Positions 25,914 through 34,546 of a stretch of DNA of 44,672 bases are shown piece by piece (within the stretch, counting starts at the first letter, position 1; each line of letters starts with the position of its first letter). The notes beneath the pieces were generated by a model, which saw only the letters and a program-made list of their open reading frames with translations, made no database searches and was not told the DNA's origin. The DNA comes from JAKJEP01 sp964580995 (GTDB lineage Bacteria > Planctomycetota > Phycisphaerae > Sedimentisphaerales > SM23-30). The translations under genes and the position numbers were made by a program. The stretch lies in NCBI GenBank assembly GCA_964580995.1, contig CAZOMV010000045.1, forward strand, positions 1 to 44,672, read 5' to 3'.

Positions 25914-27617
25914 TCAAAAATCGTCCCCCTCTTCCTCCTCTTCATAATTGGGGATAATATTATCCAGAAACCCTTCCAGTTTCCGGGCTCGAACCGGGTG
26001 TTGCAGCTTGCGGATCGCCTTGGCTTCCACCTGCCGGACCCGTTCGCGGGTCACTTTAAAAATGCGGCCCACTTCTTCGAGAGTATAGGTATAGCCATCC
26101 CCAATTCCATATCGCAGTTTGATGATTTCCCGTTCCCGGTAGGTCAGGGTTTTGAGAACGGCGTCAATTTTGTCCTTGAGCATTTCCTGGGAAGCGGCGC
26201 TGACCGGCGATTCCGCCCCGTCATCCTCGATAAAATCGCCGAAGTAGCTGTCTTCGCTCTCGCCCACCGGCCGGTCCAGGCTGATCGGGTGGCGGGATAT
26301 TTTCATCACCCGGCGGGCTTCCGAAATCGGCATATCCGCGGCGGCGGCGATTTCTTCGATGCTGGGTTCAGCGCCCAGTTCCTGCTGGAGTTTCTTGCTG
26401 ATGTTCCGCAGCTTGCTCATCGTCTCGATCATATGCACCGGGATCCGGATGGTCCGGGCATGGTCCGCAATCGCGCGGGTAATCGCCTGCCGGATCCACC
26501 AGGTTGCATAGGTGCTGAACTTATAGCCGCGCCGGTATTCGTATTTATCCACCGCCCGCATCAGCCCGGTATTACCCTCCTGGATAATATCCAGAAAGCT
26601 CAGGCCCCGGTTGCGGTATTTTTTGGCAATGGAAACCACCAGCCGCAAATTTCCCCCGCTGAGTTTCCGCTTGGCGTCTTCATACTCGGAAAACACCGTG
26701 CGTATCGTTCGGCAGCGGGCTCGCAACTGGTCCGGCTCCTCCAGTACCAGCTCTTTCATCCCCAGCATTTCTTCGCGAATCACCAGCATATCTTCTTCAT
26801 TGAGATTCTCTTTTTCCGGATTCGCCAGAGACTCTTCCAACGCCGTAATCTTCTTGAGGATATTTTCCAGCTTGAGCATCATCGGCTGTACCCGGCTGGT
26901 ACGAACCGCCAGCTCTTCCAGCAGGGTGGCGGCACGGCGCCGGCGCTGACGCATCTGGTGTTTAATCTGACGGCGAATTTCCAGGTCGCCCTCCTGTTCC
27001 AGCTTGAACCAGTTCTGCTGGTTTTGTTTCATCATCTTACGCACGGTTTCCAGATTCACCGGGATCCGCCGCATGACCGATAATTTCTCTTTGTTGTTGG
27101 CGGTGGAGATCCGCATGGTTCGGTCAAACGGCAGCAGTCCGGCCTCGACCTGTTCCAGAATCGAAATCACCGACGTCATGCTCAGTTCGCTTTCCAAAAC
27201 CTTGCGACGGAAGGCCATCCGGGTTAATTCGATTTTCTTGGCCAGGGAGATTTCTTCATCACGGGTCAACAGCGGAATTTCCCCCATCTGCGTTAAATAC
27301 ATGCGCACCGGGTCGTCGATCCGCTTCTCCTCCGTTCCCACCAAAACCGTTTCCAGATGGGCGTCCGCCTCCTCCACCTCTTCTTCGGCACGCTCTTCCC
27401 CTTCCCGCTTTTCCACATCCGCCTCATCGATCAGGTCGATACCCAAATCATCCAGCGTCATCAGCAGACTATCCAGGCGATCCGGGGAAATATTGTCATC
27501 CGGCAACTCATCATTCATTTCTTCGAAGGTCAGAAATCCGCGTTCCTTGCCTTTTTCCACCAGGGCCTTCAAACCATCGTCCACTACCTGCTGATCTTTA
27601 GTATTATTCTTTACCAA
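25914..27617 (-). CDS. rpoD: RNA polymerase primary sigma factor RpoD (sigma-70)
   Basis: A 567-residue primary sigma factor. Region 1.1 is the acidic N-terminus (1-90). Region 1.2 starts DDPVRMYLTQMGEIPLLT (101-118), and a long non-conserved domain (131-310) follows. Region 2 is LRLVVSIAKKYRNRGLSFLD through ATWWIRQAITRAIADHARTI (324-390), which reads the -10. Region 3 is 400-470. Region 4.2 has the helix-turn-helix YTLEEVGRIFKVTRERVRQV (511-530), which reads the -35. The consensus promoters in this window fit such a factor. It is 33 bp downstream of dnaG, the familiar dnaG-rpoD macromolecular synthesis operon; rpsU is not present. A short palindrome (TTTGACG-CTGG-CGTCAAA) overlaps the stop codon. 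Confidence 0.97.
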   Translation of the reverse strand: MVKNNTKDQQVVDDGLKALVEKGKERGFLTFEEMNDELPDDNISPDRLDSLLMTLDDLGIDLIDEADVEKREGEERAEEEVEEADAHLETVLVGTEEKRIDDPVRMYLTQMGEIPLLTRDEEISLAKKIELTRMAFRRKVLESELSMTSVISILEQVEAGLLPFDRTMRISTANNKEKLSVMRRIPVNLETVRKMMKQNQQNWFKLEQEGDLEIRRQIKHQMRQRRRRAATLLEELAVRTSRVQPMMLKLENILKKITALEESLANPEKENLNEEDMLVIREEMLGMKELVLEEPDQLRARCRTIRTVFSEYEDAKRKLSGGNLRLVVSIAKKYRNRGLSFLDIIQEGNTGLMRAVDKYEYRRGYKFSTYATWWIRQAITRAIADHARTIRIPVHMIETMSKLRNISKKLQQELGAEPSIEEIAAAADMPISEARRVMKISRHPISLDRPVGESEDSYFGDFIEDDGAESPVSAASQEMLKDKIDAVLKTLTYREREIIKLRYGIGDGYTYTLEEVGRIFKVTRERVRQVEAKAIRKLQHPVRARKLEGFLDNIIPNYEEEEEGDDF

Positions 27618-27650
27618 AGTCCTGTACTCCTGTTAAAAAAAACAACTATC

Positions 27651-29456
27651 CTACTTGAGGCCGACTCTCCGGGGATCCGGCACCCATTTGGATTGATAAT
27701 CCATTAACATGGCGGTTTCGGTATCCTCCCCATACTTTTCCGATGCGGAGGACACCAACTGTTTCACTTCCCGCCGAACGTCTTCTTCCTCGATCCGTTT
27801 TAAATTACGCAGGGCTCCGGCCAGGGTACTCTCGCAATTACCGCGAGCAGTTCCCTGTTCTGCCATATCCGTCATGATATTGCATAATTCGATACTTTCA
27901 CAACCGGCCAGAATTTCGCTCAGCTTGCCGCTGCCGCCCCGGCTGCAATAGTGCCAAACCCTTTTCGCTATCGGCAAAAGGATCGGGTGCGCTATCACCT
28001 CCGGACTGGGGATCGACTCTTTGACCACCGGAAACAAATCCGGCCGGTTCAACAAAACTTCCAGTATTTGACGGTACGAACCGCTGCGGCTGTCCTCTTC
28101 CGGCTGGCCTGCGGTACTCCGCGGCGACTCCCGCTGGGGAACCTTTTTTTGCAGTTGATTGATTCGCTGATGTACTTCTTCCGCCGGCATGGCCACCAGC
28201 TTGGCAATATGGTTCACCAGAAACCCCCGGCTGATGCTATCCATATTCCCCTGCGAACTGGTCCGGGCCACCAGAGCCATAAAATCTTCCACAGCTCGTT
28301 TTCGGCCGTTGATCGTATCCGATTGCTCCACCCGCTGCCGGGTAGTCTTCCACTTGTATTCCAGGGCGTCGGTGGCGTTGGCAATGAGGTCCAAAAAGGC
28401 CTCCCCACCCCGCAGCAGGAGAAAATCACAGGGATCTTTTCCTTCGGGCACTGTCGCCAGCCGAAGCTCGACATTTTGGGACAAAAAGATCTCGACCGCT
28501 CGGTCAGAGGCTTTTTGACCGGCTTCATCCGAATCAAAAACCAGCACGATCCGGTCCGCATAGCGGGACAATACCCGTACATGGTCTGCTGTCAAAGCGG
28601 TCCCCAGGGTCGCCACCACATTTTTCACACCTTGCTGATGCGACATAATACAATCGGTATAGCCTTCCACAATCACCGCCAGCCGTTCTTTTACGATGGT
28701 ATCTTTGGCGGCATGTAGCCCATACAACGACCGGCTCTTGATAAATATCGGACTTTCCGGACTATTCAGATATTTGGCAGGGTCATCGCCTAGCGTACGC
28801 CCGCCGAAAGCAATCACGCGGCCCAGAGCATCGATCACCGGAAACATCAACCGCTGCCGGAACCGGTCATAGTAACCACCCTGTTCCTTCGGGATTAAAA
28901 GGCCAACCTGCGCCAATCCATTATAATTTTGACCTTCTCTCTGGGCAGCATTCGTCATGCGATCCCATTCATCCGGTGCCCAGCCTAATCCAAATCGACG
29001 AGCCACATCCTCGGTTATACCTCTGGACGCTACATAGTCTCTGGCCCGCTTTCCAACAACTGGGTCGTCATACGATTTTCGGAAAATCTGGGCCGCCCAT
29101 CGATTGACTCTCTCCAGCTGATTTCTATCGATACTATCTTCAGGGCTGCTGTTTTGCCTCTGCGTAATCTTGATACCCGCCCGATCCGCTAACAGTTGGA
29201 CCGCTTCCGAAAACGACAGAAGTTCCTTCAACATCATAAACTTAATAACATCTCCACCCGTTCCACACGAAAAACATTTAAAAATCTGCTTGGAAGGATT
29301 TACATACAGGGAAGGTTTATGATCTTCATGAAAAGGACAAAGTCCTACCATTTCCCTGCCTTTGGGTTTGAGCGCAACATATTGGCTGACAAGCTCTACT
29401 ATACTAACTGAATTCAGGATTTGCTGGATTTGTGATTCGTCGATATAGGTGCTCAC
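27651..29456 (-). CDS. dnaG: DNA primase DnaG
   Basis: The 601-residue primase has the N-terminal zinc ribbon (C40, H43, C61, C64 in GLCPFHEDH and FKCFSCG), the RNA polymerase core with the TOPRIM motifs VEGYTD (263-268, E264) and FDSDEAG, and a C-terminal helicase-interaction domain from about 430. It makes RNA primers for replication. The start codon is GTG at 29456, from the position of the family's opening and the near-consensus promoter upstream. It is the first gene of the dnaG-rpoD operon. Confidence 0.97.
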   Translation of the reverse strand: MSTYIDESQIQQILNSVSIVELVSQYVALKPKGREMVGLCPFHEDHKPSLYVNPSKQIFKCFSCGTGGDVIKFMMLKELLSFSEAVQLLADRAGIKITQRQNSSPEDSIDRNQLERVNRWAAQIFRKSYDDPVVGKRARDYVASRGITEDVARRFGLGWAPDEWDRMTNAAQREGQNYNGLAQVGLLIPKEQGGYYDRFRQRLMFPVIDALGRVIAFGGRTLGDDPAKYLNSPESPIFIKSRSLYGLHAAKDTIVKERLAVIVEGYTDCIMSHQQGVKNVVATLGTALTADHVRVLSRYADRIVLVFDSDEAGQKASDRAVEIFLSQNVELRLATVPEGKDPCDFLLLRGGEAFLDLIANATDALEYKWKTTRQRVEQSDTINGRKRAVEDFMALVARTSSQGNMDSISRGFLVNHIAKLVAMPAEEVHQRINQLQKKVPQRESPRSTAGQPEEDSRSGSYRQILEVLLNRPDLFPVVKESIPSPEVIAHPILLPIAKRVWHYCSRGGSGKLSEILAGCESIELCNIMTDMAEQGTARGNCESTLAGALRNLKRIEEEDVRREVKQLVSSASEKYGEDTETAMLMDYQSKWVPDPRRVGLK

Positions 29457-29515
29457 TTTTTACCCAATATTAGTCTTGTTACTCTATAAAATTTATAAAA
29501 GTCCGAAATCGTAAA

Positions 29516-29544
29516 AGTATATCACCGAAATTGGCCTGTGTCAA
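29516..29544 (-). promoter_or_regulatory. Sigma-70 promoter of the dnaG-rpoD operon
   Basis: On the minus strand, a perfect TTGACA (29544-29539), a 17-bp spacer and TATACT (29521-29516, five of six). Transcription starts near 29509, about 53 nt before the GTG of dnaG. It is one of the best promoters in the window. Confidence 0.8.
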
Positions 29545-30279
29545 ACAAAACGGCAATAATTACTGAAATATCAAGCAATTATCAAGTTTCTTTTTTGCGA
29601 CACCCTGTTAATCTTGCAACAGATTACCCCCTCGCATACATATATCCCATATTAACAGATGACAATCATGCATCACCTGTTGCTTTTCGTACTTTTATAG
29701 GGTTTAAATGGATTTTCCCAAATGCATCTTAACTATTTGCAGAAAAACAAATTACGCATGTTTCAATCCTTGGCGGACAGTATGTGTTTAAAAAAAACAT
29801 CATCCAATCTGCCCCATTACCACTAGTATGGCCCGGATTTCTTAAAAATTACCAGCTAGTAAAGTCCCCAGCTATATGCAGTTGCGATCAAGATGGGGAC
29901 AAATGGGTATAAAATTTACTTTTCGGCACATTTTTTGCTCTAACTTCCTACGTCTTAGGCAATTTGAGCGTAGTCAAGATTTCTTATTCATTTGTCCAAT
30001 CAGATGTTCAAATTGATTCTTTGGAATTATGGATGTCGTTTCGAGTCAAATAACAGCAGAGTTTTTTTACAGGAATTCTGTTTGCATGAACTGGTCTATC
30101 CGGATTGATTTGAATCGTCAGCCGTAATTCGTAAATACTATTGATAGTCATGGTTACAAAGATGGCCTGGAGGAGAAAAGGTCATTATTGGATACCATAT
30201 GCATGGGGCCGCTGGAGGGGCGGTCCCGTTGCTTTTTTATGGGTGCTTGAAATAAATTCCCCGGCGACTCGTTTCTCAC
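29545..30279. other. Intergenic region between dnaG and ssrA
   Basis: 735 bp with no supported protein gene. It is AT-rich and contains a rightward hairpin terminator at 30203-30238 with no gene before it, which hints at a small transcript. A 53-codon frame at 30150-30311 runs through the terminator and the ssrA -10 and is not believable. Confidence 0.45.
30203..30238 (+). terminator. Rho-independent terminator (rightward)
   Basis: GGGGCCGC (30205-30212) pairs with GCGGTCCC (30220-30227), eight pairs with one G-U, extendable by two more pairs. The loop is 7 nt, and a T6 run follows at 30233-30238. Its upstream transcript is unknown; a small RNA is possible. Confidence 0.55.
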
Positions 30280-30308
30280 TTGCCAAATCACTCGATTCCA
30301 GATATAAA
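30280..30308 (+). promoter_or_regulatory. Sigma-70 promoter of ssrA
   Basis: TTGCCA (30280-30285), 17-bp spacer, TATAAA (30303-30308). Transcription starts near 30315, so a short 5' leader of about 24 nt would be removed by RNase P to give the mature 5' end at 30339. Confidence 0.7.
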
Positions 30309-30338
30309 TAGAAGGAAAGCTCTTTTACATAAGAATAT

Positions 30339-30689
30339 GGGGGCGAAAGGTTTCGACCGGACGAGTTGAGGTTCGAGCCGCGTGTCCAGGATGTCAGTTG
30401 GCCTGGTTAATCATCTGGCAAAAAACTTAAATGCGAACAATCAGTTACGCATGGCTGCCTAATTAAGGCGCCCGTTCACACCGCGACGCCCGCTAGCGGA
30501 TGTGAGCGACAGCAGTGGGCTGGCCGGTACCGGCTGTTCGGCACGGTATCGGTGAGAAAATTGTCGGACTAGCCAAAGTAGAATCCTGTCGAGCGGAGTC
30601 TTCCCCGGCGAAACTCAATTGATCGACTATGCACGTAGAAACTCGTTCTGAAACGTCTCGGGACGGGGGTTCGACTCCCCCCGCCTCCA
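30339..30689 (+). ncRNA. ssrA: Transfer-messenger RNA (tmRNA)
   Basis: The 351-nt RNA has both diagnostic ends. The 5' part GGGGGCGAAAGG-TTTCGACCGG forms half of the acceptor stem. The 3' part has the T-arm GGGGGTTCGACTCCCCC and the acceptor strand CGCCTCC, which pairs with GGGGGCG through one G-U. The discriminator is A30689; CCA is not encoded. tmRNA rescues stalled ribosomes with SmpB and tags the unfinished protein for proteolysis. The internal reading frame is given separately. The gene converges on larA. Confidence 0.95.
30418..30462 (+). other. tmRNA proteolysis-tag reading frame
   Basis: From the likely resume codon GCA at 30418 the frame reads AKNLNANNQLRMAA and stops at TAA (30460-30462). 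The alanine start, asparagine-rich body and hydrophobic-Ala-Ala end are those of an SsrA degradation tag recognised by ClpXP; the M-A-A end differs from the more common L-A-A. The frame choice follows from tag conventions, and the start codon was not tested otherwise. Confidence 0.8.
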
Positions 30690-30747
30690 TTTTTGCGCTA
30701 AATCTGTCCGCCTCCGCCAGTTCCGCCTGAACGTCCCGCAGCATAAA

Positions 30748-32049
30748 CTACCTGGTTTGCAGCAGGGTGTAAGGGCCTTCGGGGATGACGGCCAGGCGGG
30801 CGGCGGGGTGATCTTCCAGGTACGTATCGATTGCCATCTGGACGCGGTGCCGGGCGGTACCGGGGCCAGGGAGGGGATGAACGGATAGTTTCCTTTGCAG
30901 TTCCGGAAGGATCCCGTCGCTGGCGCACCAGAGGTTTCTCAGCCCGACCCGCCCCAGTACGCGGGTTTGCATCTGGAATTGCCATTGGTCGAGTTGCGTT
31001 TCATCGGGGTGGGCGGCGATGTCAACCAGAAATGTTCGCCAGTCGTTGTCGTATCGGAGCATCAAATCCCGGTAGGCGGGGGAGCCGATCTGTTCGCCGC
31101 AATCCGAGGCAATCAGCAGGGTGGAATGATGGTTCAGGGCGGGCAGGGCGGTGCACATGCCTTTGACGGTCTGGTAAAAGGTCCGGTCCAGCGGATAACC
31201 GCCGCCATTGGTGACTACCAGGTCGTAGGGTTTCTCGAGAGCGGCGGACATCCATTGGGCCGCTTCCCGGCACCCAGCCGCATGGGCCTCTTCCAGCTCG
31301 CCGCAATATATGCCGGCAATTTGACGGTCTTTGGTAATGGCGACATTGAAGAGAAAATCCACGCCGACAGTCTGGGCAATCGCCAACGCTATGGCGTGGC
31401 AGGGATTGCCGGGCAGCACTCCATTATCAGCACGGGGATCGGCCAGCGTGGCATAGCCGTGGAATCGCTCTATCGTTTTCAAATCCACCAGGGCGGGACA
31501 GACCCCCTTGCGGCCCCCGGAAAAGCCGGCCATGAAGTGAGGTTCGATGTAGCCGGTGACGATTTTGAATTCCGCCTCGGCAAAGCGGCGGCAGATACTC
31601 ACGGGCGGCTCGCTGCTGATCTTTACCAGGGTTTCCGGCTGATCTGCCCGGTGATTGATAACCTCCATCCGGCTGGTGATGGCGCGGCCTAGCAGGATTT
31701 GCTGTTCCTCAGCCGTACAGGGCCGGTGCATACCGGTGCCGATGATAATCACAATCTGGGAATCCCGGATACCCGCTTCGTTCAGCGTTTGCAGAATACC
31801 GGGCAGAAACCGCTGATTGGGCACCGGCCGGGTGATGTCAGATACGGTAATCGCGACGCGGGATGGTTTTTTGACCCGGAGTAATTCCCGCAGGGGCGGA
31901 CTGCCAATCGGGTGAGCCAGGGCCGCGATGACAGCCTGGTCGGGATCGATCAGCGCGGGAATGTTTTGGCCTTCGAGGATATCGGCAGCCTCTGGAACGA
32001 GCAGCTCCATCCCCTCTTTGCCGTACCGAATAGTAATTTTTTGGGCCAT
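30748..32049 (-). CDS. larA: Nickel-dependent lactate racemase (LarA family)
   Basis: A 433-residue LarA-family protein. From the ATG at 32049, which has a GGTGA site 8 nt upstream, the residues that matter for the nickel-pincer (NPN) cofactor fall at H108 (GTGMHRPC), H171 (IEPHFMAGFSGG), K181 (GGRKGVCPAL) and H197 (ERFHGYA), close to the numbering of the characterised Lactobacillus enzyme. It interconverts D- and L-lactate or a similar 2-hydroxyacid. The cofactor-making genes larB, larC and larE and the lactate transporter are not adjacent. An upstream in-frame TTG and ATG would add up to five residues. Some family members act on other hydroxyacids, so lactate is not certain. Confidence 0.92.
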   Translation of the reverse strand: MAQKITIRYGKEGMELLVPEAADILEGQNIPALIDPDQAVIAALAHPIGSPPLRELLRVKKPSRVAITVSDITRPVPNQRFLPGILQTLNEAGIRDSQIVIIIGTGMHRPCTAEEQQILLGRAITSRMEVINHRADQPETLVKISSEPPVSICRRFAEAEFKIVTGYIEPHFMAGFSGGRKGVCPALVDLKTIERFHGYATLADPRADNGVLPGNPCHAIALAIAQTVGVDFLFNVAITKDRQIAGIYCGELEEAHAAGCREAAQWMSAALEKPYDLVVTNGGGYPLDRTFYQTVKGMCTALPALNHHSTLLIASDCGEQIGSPAYRDLMLRYDNDWRTFLVDIAAHPDETQLDQWQFQMQTRVLGRVGLRNLWCASDGILPELQRKLSVHPLPGPGTARHRVQMAIDTYLEDHPAARLAVIPEGPYTLLQTR

Positions 32050-32065
32050 ATTCATTTTCACCAAT

Positions 32066-32797
32066 CATAATCGTCATCCGAAATCTTGAATCGATCGAAA
32101 GCATTATACCCCACTCGCTCCTTTTGTCCATCCCGTCCATTTGCTTCCGCTTTGTTCTCCGCTCAACCTTCCGCTTGCCTTTCTCCATCTGGTATCTTCC
32201 CGCCATAGGCTCACGAGGTGTATTTCTGGGTAGGGTGTGCAGCTTGCTGCACACGCGGTTCTTCTCTCCTGTCATTGGCATTCAACCCAGCGGAAGCGCC
32301 TGCTTGCCGAACAACCTTTTTCTCCGCAGGCCCCGAAGGGGCCGTTCGTTTCTTAGCCGTGGGGCGTAAGCCCCCGGAAATCGAACCACCACCCCCTCCC
32401 CAAGCCCCAAAGGGGCGAAAGTATAAACCGCCCTCTACCAATAATCGTCCCCCTATTCCATTTCCGCGCCCAATGGTCATTCCTGCGAACAGGCTGTGTC
32501 GTAATTAAGAAAATGGATATTTTCCAGTTTATAGAATGTCTTATATTGAATGTAGGAGCTAGCTTCTACGCCTGTTTGCGATAATCCGTAGAGTTCAAAA
32601 ACACGCAAAATTGAATTACGACACAGCCTGGGAAAGCAGGAATCCAGGATTCCCTTCCTTTCGTAATCCGTGCTTCGGCAGTAGCGGCTGGGTATGCACT
32701 GCATACCATCTTCCTCCCCAATTGTGCCACAGCCATTTCACCTAATTGACGCTCCTGCCGGTCGCTTCCACAAGGCGAGAAAGTGTAAAATAAATTT
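32066..32797. repeat. Repeat-rich intergenic region
   Basis: 732 bp without a credible gene. It holds several palindromes: GTGTGCAGC-TT-GCTGCACAC at 32235-32254, short GC-rich hairpins (ggccccgaaggggcc, ccccaaaggggc) at about 32330-32420, the MITE-like element at 32490-32630, and the near-perfect GGTATGCA-C-TGCATACC at 32691-32707. These look like REP-type elements. The 96-codon rightward frame across it is proline-rich and crosses the palindromes. Confidence 0.6.
32490..32630. mobile_element. MITE-like element, 141 bp, with 17-bp perfect terminal inverted repeats
   Basis: CAGGCTGTGTCGTAATT (32490-32506) and its exact reverse complement (32614-32630) bound a 141-bp non-coding interior. The flanks read ATTCCTGCGAA on the left and GAAAGCAGGAAT on the right. 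If the element is removed they join into one REP-type palindrome with a GAA target duplication. No transposase is present, so it would be moved by an enzyme encoded elsewhere. The parent IS family is not assigned. Confidence 0.6.
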
Positions 32798-33025
32798 TCA
32801 CCACGAAGAACCGAAGGATTCGCTATCGCGTTTCGGTTCATACGCCTCACAATAAAATTCCGCCTCGCCCTGCTGATCGCAGCGGGTCAGGTTGCACAGG
32901 ATTTCCTCCTCACCCGACAGGCCGTCCTTCCGGCACGATACGCATAAATCCGGCTTGGCTACCAGATCTGGATTGATTTCGTCGCCGTCATCATCGTAAT
33001 AGTGTGAATGGGATGGCTCCGTCAT
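32798..33025 (-). CDS. Small CxxC protein
   Basis: A 75-residue acidic protein starting MTEPSHSHYYDDDGDEINPD. It carries a CVSCRKDG pair, an ILCNLTRCDQQGEAEFYCEAYEP segment with three more cysteines, and a charged tail. I associate this pattern (C-x2-C, then L-C-x-L-x-R-x-D-Q, then C-x-A-Y) with short conserved hypothetical proteins of Phycisphaerae, probably metal binding. It starts 9 bp after the DUF4365 gene ends, on the same strand, so it may be co-transcribed. The function is unknown. Confidence 0.75.
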   Translation of the reverse strand: MTEPSHSHYYDDDGDEINPDLVAKPDLCVSCRKDGLSGEEEILCNLTRCDQQGEAEFYCEAYEPKRDSESFGSSW

Positions 33026-33034
33026 GGCGTAAAT

Positions 33035-33853
33035 TTACCTGCCCTTATTTGTCATTTCCAAACCGTCTTGAATATCTTTTTCTAGTTTTTGACATATTTC
33101 TTTGAACCCTTGATAATCAGGATTCCCGAATTTGATCATCTTGTTTGCCAATTGGACGTGTTCCAATGCAAGTTGCAAGTATTCTCTATTATCAGGCTTA
33201 GAAACATACAGTGATTTAGCTGTTGCTAATAAGTTAGTCCAGGAATTGCGAATAAATTCGTCTTTATATTCATCTGGAATAACATCATCAACAAATAAGC
33301 AAATTTCACCTAGCGGAAGCTCGGCCTTGTCAAGCTCAGTGAAATCGTTTTTGTTTATGACAGTTGACATTCCCCTTTTATACAGGCAACGTGCATAATC
33401 AACCATTATGTCTCTCAAGAATTCACGTTTACGGAATGGTTTAAATCTTAGATTTTTCGGCTGATTATTCCCATGTGCTATGGGGGTATATCTCTTGTAT
33501 TTGAGCCGTTCAATTTCTTTCTTTGGATCAAGGCTGTTAATTTTATCGAATGATATCGAATTTTCTGCATCTATCCAAAATAAATAGGTAGGTATGGGAG
33601 AACCCTCCCAATATTCGATTTTGTCTTTGATGTCGCTGTCTTTTGGTTCCGTGTTCCAATATTTAACTTGAACATAGAAAAGAATATTTGAAGGATATTT
33701 CCCCTTTGTTAATTCACAAATAAAATCATTCCCCAAATCTTGACTACTATCAATCTTGTGAACTAAACAAAAAGATGATAATATGCACTGAACGAATGCT
33801 TCTCCGATATTTCCTTTTCTTTTATTTTCGGTATATTGTGGCAGATTCGACAT
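33035..33853 (-). CDS. DUF4365 domain protein, PD-(D/E)XK nuclease-like
   Basis: A 272-residue protein. The N-terminus MSNLPQYTENKRKGNIGEAF is typical of DUF4365. The nuclease-like core follows: the GE at the start, DLGNDFICEL (the aspartate of PD-(D/E)XK), then YVQVKYW with the Q-x-K. The C-terminal half (about 150-272) is helical and not recognisable. I use the ATG at 33853 because the domain begins there; the frame extends upstream to 33925 or further, with a hydrophobic run of unclear status. DUF4365 proteins are often near defence genes and mobile DNA; the DNA cleavage role is inferred. Its base composition is AT-rich compared with the chromosome-type genes, suggesting transfer. Confidence 0.8.
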   Translation of the reverse strand: MSNLPQYTENKRKGNIGEAFVQCILSSFCLVHKIDSSQDLGNDFICELTKGKYPSNILFYVQVKYWNTEPKDSDIKDKIEYWEGSPIPTYLFWIDAENSISFDKINSLDPKKEIERLKYKRYTPIAHGNNQPKNLRFKPFRKREFLRDIMVDYARCLYKRGMSTVINKNDFTELDKAELPLGEICLFVDDVIPDEYKDEFIRNSWTNLLATAKSLYVSKPDNREYLQLALEHVQLANKMIKFGNPDYQGFKEICQKLEKDIQDGLEMTNKGR

Positions 33854-33963
33854 ATCATTAATCCGTTTTTTTATGAGTGAGGTTGCTAACAACTTACTAC
33901 CCACGCTTATAAGAATAAATTTCATAATATCACTGCCCAGCCCGATAAACAAGAAAAATCCGC

Positions 33964-34458
33964 TTATTTCCCCTGATTTCCTATTGAATCCGTGTCTGAA
34001 GAAGTCGCCGGATGGATTGCCTCATGATTTTGGCGAGGTTCTTTTTCTCGCTCATAGACAAAACGGATATCATCCTCCGTGCCGAACCGTCTGTCCGGCC
34101 CGGCACTCATAGCCGTGGTCCTGGATTTCTCCGGAAGATCCTGATGTCCGATACGAAAACCTGTCCCAAACGGATCCACCGCCTTGCCGCCCGAATCGAT
34201 GGCCAGATTAATCACGCTGGCTTTATGCAAATTCCAGACCATGTGATCAATGTCTTTCTGGGTAACGTTTGGATTGTTTGCATAGAGGCGATCTGCCTCG
34301 CAGGCGATGACGTGCACTGCGTCCTGTGCATCAAATAGCAGTATGCTTTCATGAAACCGCCACCATCCGATAACGACCAATAGAATCAGAACGGCCAGCA
34401 GAATTAAAACCAAAGGAAACCACGGTCGTTTGTTTCTGTCGTCTCTGCCATTACTCAT
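33964..34458 (-). CDS. Single-pass membrane protein with pseudopilin-like C-terminus
   Basis: A 164-residue protein: a short basic cytoplasmic head (MSNGRDDRNKRPW), one hydrophobic helix (residues 13-32, rich in L/V/I) and a periplasmic part. The latter has VDPFGTGFRI and MSAGPDRRFGTEDDIRF, motifs of GspG-type major pseudopilins (D-P-F/W-G-x and S-x-G-P-D-x-x-x-G-T-x-D-D-I). It lacks the Gly-Phe prepilin cleavage site, so it is not a classical pilin. It sits 88 bp after a related protein on the same strand. It may be an anchored relative of a type II secretion pseudopilin; the function is unknown. Confidence 0.65.
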   Translation of the reverse strand: MSNGRDDRNKRPWFPLVLILLAVLILLVVIGWWRFHESILLFDAQDAVHVIACEADRLYANNPNVTQKDIDHMVWNLHKASVINLAIDSGGKAVDPFGTGFRIGHQDLPEKSRTTAMSAGPDRRFGTEDDIRFVYEREKEPRQNHEAIHPATSSDTDSIGNQGK

Positions 34459-34546
34459 GCAAAACCCAAACCTCTAAATTTCCCAAAGAAATAATCCTGT
34501 ACTCCGGTAGCATCGTCAATCCGTTTGCCGTCGCAAAACCAATTAA

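Noticed and set aside
25873..25917. Hairpins at the 3' end of rpoD as a strong terminator
   Set aside because: The CCCC/GGGG stem and the TTTGACG palindrome are real, but neither is followed on the minus strand by a proper T-tail, so termination is not supported.
25902..27083. A 393-codon rightward frame across rpoD
   Set aside because: It lies opposite a clearly conserved sigma-70 gene and has no family motifs; it is the antisense frame of GC-rich codons.
30150..30311. A 53-codon frame before ssrA
   Set aside because: It reads through the hairpin terminator and the ssrA -10 box.
30493..30744. An 83-codon leftward frame over the tmRNA
   Set aside because: It covers the structural part of a well-supported tmRNA, so the frame is accidental.
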